DNA of 64,000 nucleotides from an uncultured Collinsella sp. (GCA_900544115.1 UQTW01000012.1:5168-69167); one strand, 5' to 3'. Shown: positions 17,195 through 25,260, numbered from the stretch's first letter. Notes: generated by a model from the sequence alone, not told the origin. Numbers and translations are program-made.

Positions 17195-18355
17195 ATGAGG
17201 ATGGTCGAGTGGATTGTTCGTCGTGCGCAGGGCGACCGTGCGCGCGTGGGAACGTTGACGGGCATAGTGTGTATTCTCGCCAATGTTGCGCTTTGCGCTG
17301 CGAAGGGTGCAATTGGCGTGCTGTCGGGATCGGTTTCGATTGTGGCGGACGCCATGAACAACCTGTCCGATGCCAGCTCGAACATCGTGAGCGTGCTTGG
17401 CTTTAAGCTGGCGGGCAAGCCGGCCGACCCCGAGCATCCTTACGGACATGGCCGCTACGAGTATCTCTCGGGTCTGGTCGTGGCGGCGCTCGTGCTGCTG
17501 ATTGGCGTTGAGCTGGTGAAGTCCTCGGTTGAGCGCATCATCCACCCCGAACCTGTCGAGTTCTCGCTTGCCCTGGTGGCAGTCTTGGTGCTTTCGATGA
17601 TTGTTAAGCTCTGGATGGCGGCCCTCAACCAAAAGCTCGGCGATCGCATTGAGTCCGAGACGCTGCATGCGACCGCTCAGGACTCAAAGAACGATGTCCT
17701 AGCTACGGGTGCTGTGCTGGCGTGCGCAATTGTTTCGCAGGTGACGCACATCAATCTTGACGCATGGGTCGGCCTTGCCGTTGGCGCCTATATTGGCTGG
17801 AGCGGCTTTGAGCTCATCCAGGATACGGTGAGCCCGCTTTTGGGCCAGGCACCCGATCCAAAGCTGGTCAAGCACATTCGAGACAAGATCATGAGCTACC
17901 CCGGCGTTTTGGGCGTTCACGATTTGATGGTTCACGACTACGGCCCGGGCAGGAAGTTCGCAAGCGCTCACGCCGAGATGGCAGCCGAGGCCAGCCCGCT
18001 GGAAAGTCACGACACGCTCGATAACATCGAGCAGTCGTTTAGGGTCGAAGACGGCATGATCGTCACGCTCCATTACGATCCCATCGTGACCGACGATCCA
18101 AAGGTGGCGAGCATGCGTCTGCGCATCAACGCTATGGCTCAAGAGATTGATAGCCGCCTCTCGATCCACGACCTACGCTGTGTTCCGGGCCCCACGCACA
18201 CCAACGTGATCTTTGACTGCGTGCGTCCCTCGGATCTGCAGATGAGTGCCGAAGACTTAAAGCACGCGCTGACACAACGGGTCGAATCGGAATATCCCAA
18301 GTCGATTGCCAAGATCACGATCGACGAAGACTACGTAGGGCATACCCACGAGTAA
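17195..18355 (+). CDS. Cation diffusion facilitator family metal exporter
   Basis: A 386-aa CDF transporter exporting divalent metal (Zn, Mn, Fe or Co) in exchange for protons. It has an N-terminal membrane domain with metal-site residues in DAMNNLSDASSN and HPYGHGRYEYLSG, further helices to about residue 215, then a cytoplasmic domain. The roughly 90-residue extension beyond the usual CDF C-terminal domain is seen in other actinobacterial and clostridial members. Start ATG 17195 or 17201. Metal specificity is not readable. Confidence 0.88.
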   Translation: MRMVEWIVRRAQGDRARVGTLTGIVCILANVALCAAKGAIGVLSGSVSIVADAMNNLSDASSNIVSVLGFKLAGKPADPEHPYGHGRYEYLSGLVVAALVLLIGVELVKSSVERIIHPEPVEFSLALVAVLVLSMIVKLWMAALNQKLGDRIESETLHATAQDSKNDVLATGAVLACAIVSQVTHINLDAWVGLAVGAYIGWSGFELIQDTVSPLLGQAPDPKLVKHIRDKIMSYPGVLGVHDLMVHDYGPGRKFASAHAEMAAEASPLESHDTLDNIEQSFRVEDGMIVTLHYDPIVTDDPKVASMRLRINAMAQEIDSRLSIHDLRCVPGPTHTNVIFDCVRPSDLQMSAEDLKHALTQRVESEYPKSIAKITIDEDYVGHTHE

Positions 18356-18394
18356 GGCTGTGCCGGCAAAGCAGGTTATGCAGAAGGGGAGAGC

Positions 18395-19021
18395 ATGAAG
18401 AAGCTGTATCTACTCCGCCACGGTCAGACGGAGTTCAACGTCAAAAAGCTGGTCCAGGGCCGCTGCGATTCACCGCTGACCGACCTGGGTCGTCAGCAAG
18501 CCGGGATGGCAGCCGCGTGGCTCAAAGCCCACAACGTCGTTCCCGACAAAGTGGTCTCTTCGCCCTTAGGCCGAGCCATGGACACGGCAAGTCTCGTCGC
18601 AACCGAACTCCTCGGCCGGGATGCAGCAGTCGAGCCCTGCGAAGGCATCATCGAGCGCAGCTACGGCACCTTCGAAGAAGGCCCCCACGACGCCCTACCC
18701 ACCGACGTCTGGGACCCCGGCGAGGACCTGATCCCATTTGGCGGAGAAGGAAGCCATGCCCTGCAGGAGCGCATGGTGGGCACCCTCACCAATCTCATGG
18801 ACGCCGAGGGCATCGAAACCCTCCTAGCAGTAAGCCACGGCAGCGCCAGCCGCCAATTCATCAAAGCTGCAGCCCCAGAGGGCTTCGAGCTCCCAACAAA
18901 ACTCCCCAACTGCGCCATTATGATTTTCGATTTTGATGAGGCGGAGCCACAAGTAGAGGGCGAGCCAATGCAATGCAAGTTCACCCTCCAGCAAATAGTG
19001 GACCCCCAACAAAGTCATTAG
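18395..19021 (+). CDS. Histidine phosphatase (phosphoglycerate mutase-like) family protein
   Basis: A 208-aa protein with the catalytic RHGQTEFN at residues 8-15, the second arginine in SSPLGRAMDTA and the late histidine in VSHGSASRQF. These make an intact phosphohistidine enzyme. Size fits a small phosphatase rather than a glycolytic mutase; the substrate is unknown. ATG follows AGAAGGGGAG, 39 nt after the CDF gene, so the two may be cotranscribed. Confidence 0.88.
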   Translation: MKKLYLLRHGQTEFNVKKLVQGRCDSPLTDLGRQQAGMAAAWLKAHNVVPDKVVSSPLGRAMDTASLVATELLGRDAAVEPCEGIIERSYGTFEEGPHDALPTDVWDPGEDLIPFGGEGSHALQERMVGTLTNLMDAEGIETLLAVSHGSASRQFIKAAAPEGFELPTKLPNCAIMIFDFDEAEPQVEGEPMQCKFTLQQIVDPQQSH

Positions 19022-19059
19022 CCTGAGCGAGCAGAGTTAAGCAGACATCAACGTGTCGT

Positions 19060-19210
19060 CTCCCGAGCACGGCGGAGGGCCGGAGAAATATATTAAGGTC
19101 ATCGCGAGTTCCGCACGCAAAGGAGAGCACTTAATGTGCTCTCCGTCTTGCGCAGGACTGTAGAGCAGGGACCTTAATATATTTCTCCGGCCCTCCGCCG
19201 TGCTCGGGAG
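19060..19210 (+). repeat. Dispersed structured element, copy 2 (long variable stem, conserved core)
   Basis: A perfect 41-bp inverted repeat (19060-19100 with 19170-19210) encloses a 69-nt core at 19101-19169. The core matches copy 1 at both ends (ATCGCGAGTTCCGCACG and AGGACTGTAGAGCAG) and in the hairpin loop TTAAT. Its inner stem has GAGAGCAC where copy 1 has GAGGCCAC, with compensating changes on the other side. It lies about 260 bp upstream of rplC. Confidence 0.8.
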
Positions 19211-19262
19211 CCATCCACGCACTTTACCTGCGTAAACAATGTGAGTGAAATATGAATCTCGA

Positions 19263-19288
19263 TGGATACGCCCGCAGCCGTGTATACT
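19263..19288 (+). promoter_or_regulatory. Probable rplC operon promoter with shared ribosomal-operon motif
   Basis: GGATACGCCCGCAGCCGTG runs directly into a -10-like TATACT at 19283-19288. No good -35 is present at 17-18 bp. The upstream block matches those before rpsL and rplB. Confidence 0.5.
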
Positions 19289-19399
19289 AAACAGCTGTGT
19301 GAAACCAGGGGAGTATTCTGGCTGGACAAAATGCCTGCTTAATAGGGTTGTCAGGTAGTCCGGGCGAAATACAAGGCTGGGGAGCACGTCGTGTAAGTA

Positions 19400-19451
19400 G
19401 TGGTCCTCTAGGGGCGTACGCTCGGTGGTGTACGCATTGTCCCAAGACCAC
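19400..19451 (+). promoter_or_regulatory. Structured leader before rplC
   Basis: GTGGTC (19400-19405) pairs with GACCAC (19446-19451), and inside it GCGTAC (19414-19419) pairs with GTACGC (19430-19435). It ends about 20 nt before the TTG start. The shape fits an autoregulatory ribosomal-protein leader; the ligand is unknown. Confidence 0.45.
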
Positions 19452-19471
19452 GCGAGAGTTGGGATCATATC

Positions 19472-20092
19472 TTGATCAGCATGATTCTCGGCCGCAAGAT
19501 TGGCATGACCCAGGTTTGGGACGAGGACGATAACGTCGTTCCCGTCACGGTCATCCAGGCTGGCCCCTGCGCTGTCTCGCAGGTTAAAACTCAGGCAACC
19601 GACGGCTATGACGCCGTCCAGATCGGTTTCGGCGACATCAAGGCCAAGAACGTGAACAAGCCCATGGCTGGTCACTTCGCCAAGGCTGGCGTCGAGCCTG
19701 TCCGCTTCCTTCGTGAGGTCCGCGTCGAGAACGGCGAGGAGCACAAGGTCGGCGAGGTCGTCACCGTCGCTGATTTCGCTGATGTCGAGAAGGTCGACGT
19801 CATCGGTACCTCCAAGGGTAAGGGCTTCCAGGGTCGCATCAAGCGCTGGGGTCAGCGCCGCGGTCCTATGACGCATGGTTCTCACTTCCAGCGTCACCCC
19901 GGTTCTATCGGTCAGTGCGCCTATCCTGCGCGCGTCCTCAAGGGCGTCAAGATGGCCGGTCACATGGGTAACGAGCGCGTTACCGTCAAGAACCTTTCCG
20001 TTGTCCGCATCGATGCCGAGCAGAACCTCATCTTGGTCAAGGGCGCTGTCCCGGGTGCCAAGAATGGTCTCGTCGCCATCCGTATGGCCTAA
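19472..20092 (+). CDS. rplC: 50S ribosomal protein L3
   Basis: A 206-aa protein near the peptidyl-transferase centre. It begins ILGRKIGMTQVWDEDDNVVPV and has the family loop GSHFQRHPGSIG. TTG at 19472 fits a GGGAT site 6 nt away; ATG at 19481 is an alternative. It opens the S10-type cluster, which here lacks rpsJ. Confidence 0.95.
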   Translation: MISMILGRKIGMTQVWDEDDNVVPVTVIQAGPCAVSQVKTQATDGYDAVQIGFGDIKAKNVNKPMAGHFAKAGVEPVRFLREVRVENGEEHKVGEVVTVADFADVEKVDVIGTSKGKGFQGRIKRWGQRRGPMTHGSHFQRHPGSIGQCAYPARVLKGVKMAGHMGNERVTVKNLSVVRIDAEQNLILVKGAVPGAKNGLVAIRMA

Positions 20093-20138
20093 GGGCCCAG
20101 CCCATTTAGCCCAGCGTCATACCAAGGAGAACACTTAA

Positions 20139-20765
20139 ATGGCAAAGTTTGAAGTAAAGAACAGCGAGGGCAAGAAGGTCGCCGAGGCCGAGCTCGCCGC
20201 TGAGGTGTACGGCATCGAGCCGAACATCCACGTTATGCACCACATCGTCAAGTGCCAGATGGCCTCTTGGCGTCAGGGCACCCAGTCCGCTAAGGGCCGC
20301 TCTGAGGTTTCCGGTGGCGGCAAGAAGCCTTGGCGTCAGAAGGGCACCGGCCGTGCCCGCCAGGGTTCCATCCGTGCTGCCCAGTGGCGTCACGGTGGCG
20401 TTGTCTTCGCCCCCAAGCCCCGTTCCTACGCTAAGCGTATGAACAACAAGGAGGTCAAGCTGGCTATGCGCTCCGCGCTGTCCGCCAAGCTGGCCGATGG
20501 CGAGCTCGTGCTCGTCGACGACTACGGCTTCGAGAAGCCTTCCACCAAGGCTGCCGTTGCCATGCTCAAGGCTCTTGGCCTTGAGGGCAAGCGTCTGACC
20601 ATCATCGTTCGCGATGAGGACGTCAACGCCTACCTGTCGTTCCGCAATATTCCCAAGACGTTCATCATCACCGCTGACGAGGCCAACACCTACGATCTCG
20701 TCAACAACAACGCTGTGCTGATGCCCGCCGACATCGCCGCTCACTTCGGGGAGGTGCTTGCATAA
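20139..20765 (+). CDS. rplD: 50S ribosomal protein L4
   Basis: A 208-aa exit-tunnel protein. The extended loop motif KKPWRQKGTGRARQGSIRA is present. ATG has a CAAGGAG site. In E. coli L4 represses the S10 operon by binding its leader, so the structured leader before rplC is a candidate target. Confidence 0.96.
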   Translation: MAKFEVKNSEGKKVAEAELAAEVYGIEPNIHVMHHIVKCQMASWRQGTQSAKGRSEVSGGGKKPWRQKGTGRARQGSIRAAQWRHGGVVFAPKPRSYAKRMNNKEVKLAMRSALSAKLADGELVLVDDYGFEKPSTKAAVAMLKALGLEGKRLTIIVRDEDVNAYLSFRNIPKTFIITADEANTYDLVNNNAVLMPADIAAHFGEVLA

Positions 20766-21053
20766 ATGACCGCCCACGAGATCATCATCCGTCCGATCGT
20801 GTCCGAGCGTTCCTTCTCCGGCATGGAGCAGAACAAGTACACGTTCGAGGTCGCCAAGGATGCTAACAAGTATCAGATCAAGGACGCTGTCGAGGAGATC
20901 TTCGGCGTCAAGGTCGTTCGCGTGAACACCTTGACGGTCAAGCCCAAGACCAAGCGCGTGCGCTATGTCGCCGGCAAGACCCGTTCTTGGAAGAAGGCCA
21001 TCGTCACGCTGGCCGAGGGCGACACCATCGAGGTCTTTGGCAACCAGGCCTAA
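20766..21053 (+). CDS. rplW: 50S ribosomal protein L23
   Basis: A 95-aa protein at the tunnel exit, the docking site for trigger factor and SRP. Family features: IIRPIVSERS at the N-terminus, KYTFEVA and the GVKVVRVNTL segment. It starts directly after the rplD stop, so the two are coupled. Confidence 0.95.
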   Translation: MTAHEIIIRPIVSERSFSGMEQNKYTFEVAKDANKYQIKDAVEEIFGVKVVRVNTLTVKPKTKRVRYVAGKTRSWKKAIVTLAEGDTIEVFGNQA

Positions 21054-21066
21054 GACTCGCTGCTGT

Positions 21067-21112
21067 TGAGTGAGCTCATGCCTCCCAAATAGGGGAGGCG
21101 AGAGCTCAAGGT
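21067..21112 (+). terminator. Hairpin between rplW and rplB (attenuator-like)
   Basis: TGAGCTC-AT-GCCTCC pairs with GGAGGC-GAG-AGCTCA, followed by AGGTTT. It may reduce readthrough and separate rplC-rplD-rplW from rplB onward. Confidence 0.5.
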
Positions 21113-21127
21113 TTCGGGCGTATAAAA

Positions 21128-21153
21128 TGGACACGCCCGGAACCGTGTATACG
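21128..21153 (+). promoter_or_regulatory. Probable internal promoter before rplB with shared motif
   Basis: GGACACGCCCGGAACCGTG runs into a -10-like TATACG (21148-21153), nearly the same arrangement as before rplC. A second TATAAA lies at 21121. Confidence 0.5.
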
Positions 21154-21232
21154 TCCGGTGTCATCGCACCCGAGGCAGAACCTCGAATCCCTGTCTGCGA
21201 TGGCTAACGGATTCCTATTGAAAGGGATTGTA

Positions 21233-22063
21233 ATGGCTGTAAAGCACCTTAAGCCGACCTCCGCTGGTAGGCGTTGGCAGACGATCTCCGATTTCTCTGA
21301 GATCACCTGCACCAAGCCCGAGAAGTCCCTTCTCGAGCCCCTGCCCAAGAAGGCCGGTCGTAACAACAACGGCCGCATCACCACCCGCCACCAGGGCGGC
21401 GGCGTGAAGCGTCGTTACCGCGTGATCGACTTCAAGCGCAACAAGGACGGCGTGCCCGCCAAGGTTGCCACGATCGAGTACGATCCGAACCGTTCCGCTC
21501 GCATCGCTCTGCTGCACTACGCTGACGGTGAGAAGCGCTACATCCTGGCCCCCAAGGGCCTCGAGGTCGGTCAGACCATCATGTCCGGTTCTGACGCCGA
21601 CATCAAGCCGGGCAACGCTCTGCCCCTCGCCGACATCCCCGTCGGTACGCTCATCCACGCCGTCGAGTTCCAGCCGGGCAAGGGCGCTGCTATCGCCCGT
21701 TCCGCCGGTAACTCCTGCCAGCTGATGGGTAAGGAGGGCAAGTACGCTATCGTCCGTATGCCTTCCTCCGAGATGCGCCGCATCCTCGTTACCTGCCGCG
21801 CCACCGTCGGTGAGGTCGGCAACGCCGATCACGCCAACATCGTCATCGGCAAGGCCGGCCGTAAGCGTCACATGAACGTGCGCCCGACCGTCCGCGGTAC
21901 CGTCATGAACCCTGTCGACCACCCGCACGGCGGTGGCGAGGGCAAGAACCACACCTCTGGTCGTCCCTCTGTTACCCCCTGGGGTAAGCCGACGAAGGGC
22001 CTTCGTACGCGCAAGAAGAAGAAGGTCTCGAACCAGCACATCATTCGTCGCCGTAAGAAGTAA
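21233..22063 (+). CDS. rplB: 50S ribosomal protein L2
   Basis: A 276-aa protein essential for subunit joining and peptidyl transfer. It begins AVKHLKPTSAGRRW and carries the conserved late histidine region NPVDHPHGGGEG. ATG at 21233 fits family length and a GAAAGGG site; a longer in-frame reading from 21158 runs through the promoter and is rejected. Confidence 0.96.
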   Translation: MAVKHLKPTSAGRRWQTISDFSEITCTKPEKSLLEPLPKKAGRNNNGRITTRHQGGGVKRRYRVIDFKRNKDGVPAKVATIEYDPNRSARIALLHYADGEKRYILAPKGLEVGQTIMSGSDADIKPGNALPLADIPVGTLIHAVEFQPGKGAAIARSAGNSCQLMGKEGKYAIVRMPSSEMRRILVTCRATVGEVGNADHANIVIGKAGRKRHMNVRPTVRGTVMNPVDHPHGGGEGKNHTSGRPSVTPWGKPTKGLRTRKKKKVSNQHIIRRRKK

Positions 22064-22095
22064 TTTCGGATACCGAGTTTTAGGAGAAAGCACTT

Positions 22096-22356
22096 ATGAG
22101 CAGAAGTCTCAAAAAGGGCCCGTTCGTGGAGACTCGCCTTCTCTCGCGTATCACCGCGATGAACGAGGCTGGCAAGAAGGACGTCGTGAAGACCTGGTCC
22201 CGCGCGTCCACCATCTTCCCCGAGATGGTTGGTCACACCATCGCCGTCCACGACGGCCGCAAGCATGTGCCCGTGTATGTTACCGAGTCCATGGTTGGTC
22301 ACAAGCTCGGCGAGTTCGCGCCGACTCGTACGTTCCGTGGCCACAAGGCCAAATAG
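22096..22356 (+). CDS. rpsS: 30S ribosomal protein S19
   Basis: An 86-aa head protein beginning SRSLKKGPFVE, with GHKLGEFAPTRTFRGH at the C-terminus. Usual order rplB-rpsS-rplV is kept. ATG has a TAGGAGAAAG site. Confidence 0.96.
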   Translation: MSRSLKKGPFVETRLLSRITAMNEAGKKDVVKTWSRASTIFPEMVGHTIAVHDGRKHVPVYVTESMVGHKLGEFAPTRTFRGHKAK

Positions 22357-22370
22357 GGGGTTAACCGTAA

Positions 22371-22742
22371 ATGGCAACTAAGTCTATTGAAACTGAGGCC
22401 ACCGAGGTTCGCGCCGTCGCTAAGTACGTGCGTGTTTCCCCCAGCAAGGCCCGCCTGGTGGTCGATCTGATCCGCCGCAAGCCTGTCGCTCAGGCCTTCG
22501 ACATCCTCCACTTCTGCGACCGCGCCGTCGCCGTGGATGTCGAGAAGGTTCTCCGTTCCGCCGTTGCGAACGCCGAGAACAACAACGGTCTGCGTGCCGA
22601 CAACCTGGTTGTCGCCGCTGCCTATGTTGACGAGGGTCCGACGCTTAAGCGCATCCGTCCCCGCGCCAAGGGTTCCGCTTCTCGCATTCTGAAGCGTACT
22701 TCCCACATCACCGTCGTCGTTGCTCCTCGAAAGGAGGCGTAA
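22371..22742 (+). CDS. rplV: 50S ribosomal protein L22
   Basis: A 123-aa tunnel protein with AKYVRVSPSKARLVVDLIRRK and the beta-hairpin segment GPTLKRIRPRAKGSASRI that lines the exit tunnel. The start follows rpsS by 14 nt with a GGGGGTTAA site. Confidence 0.95.
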   Translation: MATKSIETEATEVRAVAKYVRVSPSKARLVVDLIRRKPVAQAFDILHFCDRAVAVDVEKVLRSAVANAENNNGLRADNLVVAAAYVDEGPTLKRIRPRAKGSASRILKRTSHITVVVAPRKEA

Positions 22743-22748
22743 AGCTGT

Positions 22749-23459
22749 ATGGGTCAGAAAGTCTACCCCACCGGCTTCCGTCTTGGCATCACCGAGAACT
22801 GGCGCTCCCGCTGGTTCGCAGAGAAGGATTACGCTAAGACCCTCGGTAACGATCTCGAGATCCGCAAGTACCTCGAGAAGCGTCTTTCCCGCGCAGCTGT
22901 CTCCCGCGTCGAGATCGAGCGCGCTGGCGACAAGGTGAAGGTCATCATCCTCACCGCTCGCCCCGGCGTTGTCATCGGTAAGAAGGGTGCCGAGATCGAT
23001 ACCCTCCGCACCGAGCTCGAGAAGGTCGCTGGCGTCTCCAAGGGCCAGCTCTCCGTCGACGTTGTCGAGATCAAACGCCCCGAGCTCGACGCTAACCTCG
23101 TTGCTCAGTCTATCGCCGAGCAGCTCGAGGGCCGCGTTGCCTTCCGTCGCGCTATGCGCAAGGCTGTCCAGTCTGCCCGCAAGGCCGGCGCTAAGGGCAT
23201 CCGTATCCAGTGCTCCGGTCGTCTCGGCGGTGCCGAGATGGGCCGTCGTGAGTGGTACCGCGAGGGTCGCGTGCCTCTGCACACCCTCCGTGCCAAGATC
23301 GACTACGGCACGGCTGTCGCCAGCACCACCATGGGCGCTTGCGGCGTGAAGGTCTGGATCTACCTGGGCGAGAAGCTCCCGGGCCAGCCTGTTCCCAACC
23401 CTGCACTCGAGGGCTCTTCCCGTCCTCGTCGTCGTAACTCCGAGAGGAGGGGTCAGTAG
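22749..23459 (+). CDS. rpsC: 30S ribosomal protein S3
   Basis: A 236-aa protein of the mRNA entry channel. It has GQKVYPTGFRLGITENW at the start, the KH-domain GVVIGKKGAEI and GRLGGAEMGRREWYREGRVP. It overlaps the rplP start by one base. Confidence 0.96.
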   Translation: MGQKVYPTGFRLGITENWRSRWFAEKDYAKTLGNDLEIRKYLEKRLSRAAVSRVEIERAGDKVKVIILTARPGVVIGKKGAEIDTLRTELEKVAGVSKGQLSVDVVEIKRPELDANLVAQSIAEQLEGRVAFRRAMRKAVQSARKAGAKGIRIQCSGRLGGAEMGRREWYREGRVPLHTLRAKIDYGTAVASTTMGACGVKVWIYLGEKLPGQPVPNPALEGSSRPRRRNSERRGQ

Positions 23460-23962
23460 TGCTTGCCCCTAAGCGTATTCTTCACCGCAAGGTGCAGCGT
23501 GGCTCCATGAAGGGCCAGGCCAAGGGTAATACCGAGCTGCATTTCGGCGAGTTTGGTATCCAGGCTCTCGAGGCCCATTGGATCACCAACCGTCAGATCG
23601 AGGCCGCTCGTATTGCCATGACCCGCTACATGAAGCGTGGCGGTCGTGTCTACATCACGATCTTCCCCGATAAGCCCATCACCAAGAAGCCTGCCGAGAC
23701 TCGCATGGGTTCTGGTAAGGGTAATCCCGAGGAGTGGGTGGCCGTCGTCAAGCCCGGCCGCATCATGTTCGAGGTCAAGGGCGTGCCCGAGGAGGTCGCT
23801 CGCGAGGCTCTGCGTCTTGCACAGCACAAGCTTCCCATCAAGACCAAGATTGTTGCTGCCAAGAACGCTGAGCAGCGCATCGAGAAGGAGATGGCTGAGG
23901 AGGCCGCTCTCGAGGCCAAGTGGGCTGCTGAGGACGCCGCCGCCGCCAAGGAGGAGAACTAA
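23459..23962 (+). CDS. rplP: 50S ribosomal protein L16
   Basis: A 167-aa protein that positions tRNA acceptor arms. The core is normal: LAPKRILHRKVQRGSMKGQA, then GSGKGNPEEWVAVV and the VAREALRLAQHKLPIKTKIV end. A C-terminal extension of about 28 residues rich in Ala, Glu and Lys follows; most L16 proteins stop near 140 residues. The start is GTG overlapping the rpsC stop (TAGTG). Confidence 0.95.
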   Translation: MLAPKRILHRKVQRGSMKGQAKGNTELHFGEFGIQALEAHWITNRQIEAARIAMTRYMKRGGRVYITIFPDKPITKKPAETRMGSGKGNPEEWVAVVKPGRIMFEVKGVPEEVAREALRLAQHKLPIKTKIVAAKNAEQRIEKEMAEEAALEAKWAAEDAAAAKEEN

Positions 23963-24177
23963 TGAAGCCCGCAGAGATTCGTGAGCTCTCGGACGCTCAG
24001 CTCGTTGAGAAGCTGAAGGAAATGCGCGCCGAGCTCTTTAACCTTCGTTTCCAGATGGCCACCAGCCAGCTGGACAACACCGCTCGCGTCAACACCGTGA
24101 AGAAGGACATCGCTCGCGTCCTCACGGAGCAGCGCGCCCGCGAGATCGCAGCGGAGAAGTCCGCTGTCGCCGAGTAG
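23962..24177 (+). CDS. rpmC: 50S ribosomal protein L29
   Basis: A 71-aa two-helix protein with the typical ELSDAQLVEKLKEMRAELF and LRFQMATSQLDN segments. ATG overlaps the rplP stop (TAATG). Confidence 0.94.
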   Translation: MKPAEIRELSDAQLVEKLKEMRAELFNLRFQMATSQLDNTARVNTVKKDIARVLTEQRAREIAAEKSAVAE

Positions 24178-24193
24178 GACCTAAGGAGAGAAC

Positions 24194-24454
24194 ATGACTG
24201 ATTCGCGTAACTCGCGTAAGGTCCGTACGGGTGTCGTTACCTCCGTCTCCGGTGCCAAGACCATTGTTGTCACCATCACCGAGCGCAAGCGTCACCCCAA
24301 GTACGGCAAGATGATGACCAGCTCCAAGAAGCTGCACGCTCACGACGAGGAGTGCACGGCTGGCGTGGGCGATACCGTCCGCGTTATGGAGACCCGTCCT
24401 ATGTCCAAGATGAAGCGTTGGCGCCTCATCGAGGTCGTCGAGCGCGCTAAATAA
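24194..24454 (+). CDS. rpsQ: 30S ribosomal protein S17
   Basis: An 86-aa primary rRNA-binding protein with RKVRTGVVTSVSGAKTIVV and the KRHPKYGKMM segment. A TAAGGAGAG site precedes ATG. Confidence 0.95.
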   Translation: MTDSRNSRKVRTGVVTSVSGAKTIVVTITERKRHPKYGKMMTSSKKLHAHDEECTAGVGDTVRVMETRPMSKMKRWRLIEVVERAK

Positions 24455-24481
24455 GCAGTCGCTCTTACGACTTGTACGTTT

Positions 24482-24547
24482 CCGAAGATGTGCGTATGCC
24501 TGGCTTGCATACCACGGGCCGTATAAAGGCTGCGCACCTCTCTTCGG
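24482..24547 (+). promoter_or_regulatory. Nested inverted repeats and -10-like box before rplN
   Basis: CCGAAGA (24482-24488) matches TCTTCGG (24541-24547); inside, GTGCG pairs with CGCAC and TATGC with GCATA. The centre holds GGGCCGTATAAAG, a -10-like box in the same sequence family as the rplC and rplB promoters. It is either a leader RNA for rplN-rplX or a promoter with flanking palindromes; these cannot be separated by eye. Confidence 0.45.
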
Positions 24548-24572
24548 TTCTTAGTTCGGAGGAACATCTACC

Positions 24573-24941
24573 ATGATTCAGATGCAAACCATGCTGAACG
24601 TCGCCGACAACTCCGGCGCTCGCAAGATTCGCTGCATCAAGGTGCTTGGCGGTTCCAAGCGTCGTTATGCAGGCATCGGCGATGTGTTCATCGGTGCTGT
24701 CCAGGAGGCTACCCCTGGCGCCAACGTCAAGAAGAAGGACGTTGTCCGTTGCGTCGTCGTTCGCACCGTTAAGGAGATCCGCCGCAAGGATGGCTCCTAC
24801 ATTCGCTTTGATGAGAACGCCTGCGTTGTCATCAACAACGATGGTTCGCCCGTCGGCACCCGTATCTTCGGGCCCGTCGCTCGCGAGCTTCGTGACAAGA
24901 AGTACATGAAGATCGTCTCGCTCGCTCCCGAGACCCTGTAG
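24573..24941 (+). CDS. rplN: 50S ribosomal protein L14
   Basis: A 122-aa protein of the subunit interface. It begins MIQMQTMLNVADNSGARKIRCI and ends SLAPETL, as in the family. TTCGGAGGA site. A 118-nt gap with palindromes separates it from rpsQ. Confidence 0.96.
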   Translation: MIQMQTMLNVADNSGARKIRCIKVLGGSKRRYAGIGDVFIGAVQEATPGANVKKKDVVRCVVVRTVKEIRRKDGSYIRFDENACVVINNDGSPVGTRIFGPVARELRDKKYMKIVSLAPETL

Positions 24942-24954
24942 TTAGGGGAGATAT

Positions 24955-25260
24955 ATGTATATCAAGAAGGGCGATAAGGTCCAGGTTCTCTCTGGTAAGG
25001 ATCGCGGCAAGCAGGGCGTTGTCCTGCGTGCTCTCCCCGCCGAGAACAAGGTCGTTGTCGAGGGCGTTTCGGTCGTCAAGAAGGCCGTCAAGCCCAACGC
25101 TGCCAACCAGCAGGGCGGCATCGTTTCGCAGGAGGCTCCCATCGACGCCTCCAACGTCAATCTCGTTTGCCCCGAGTGCGGTAAGGTTACCCGCGTCGGT
25201 CACGAGAAGGACGGCAAGAACAAGCTGCGCGTCTGCAAGAAGTGCGGCCACAAGTTCTAA
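24955..25260 (+). CDS. rplX: 50S ribosomal protein L24
   Basis: A 101-aa assembly initiator with a KOW motif (KKGDKVQVLSGKDRGKQG) and a C-terminal zinc-ribbon-like CPECGKVTR...CKKCGHKF. It is followed by a terminator; rplE and the rest of the usual spc operon do not follow here. Confidence 0.95.
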   Translation: MYIKKGDKVQVLSGKDRGKQGVVLRALPAENKVVVEGVSVVKKAVKPNAANQQGGIVSQEAPIDASNVNLVCPECGKVTRVGHEKDGKNKLRVCKKCGHKF

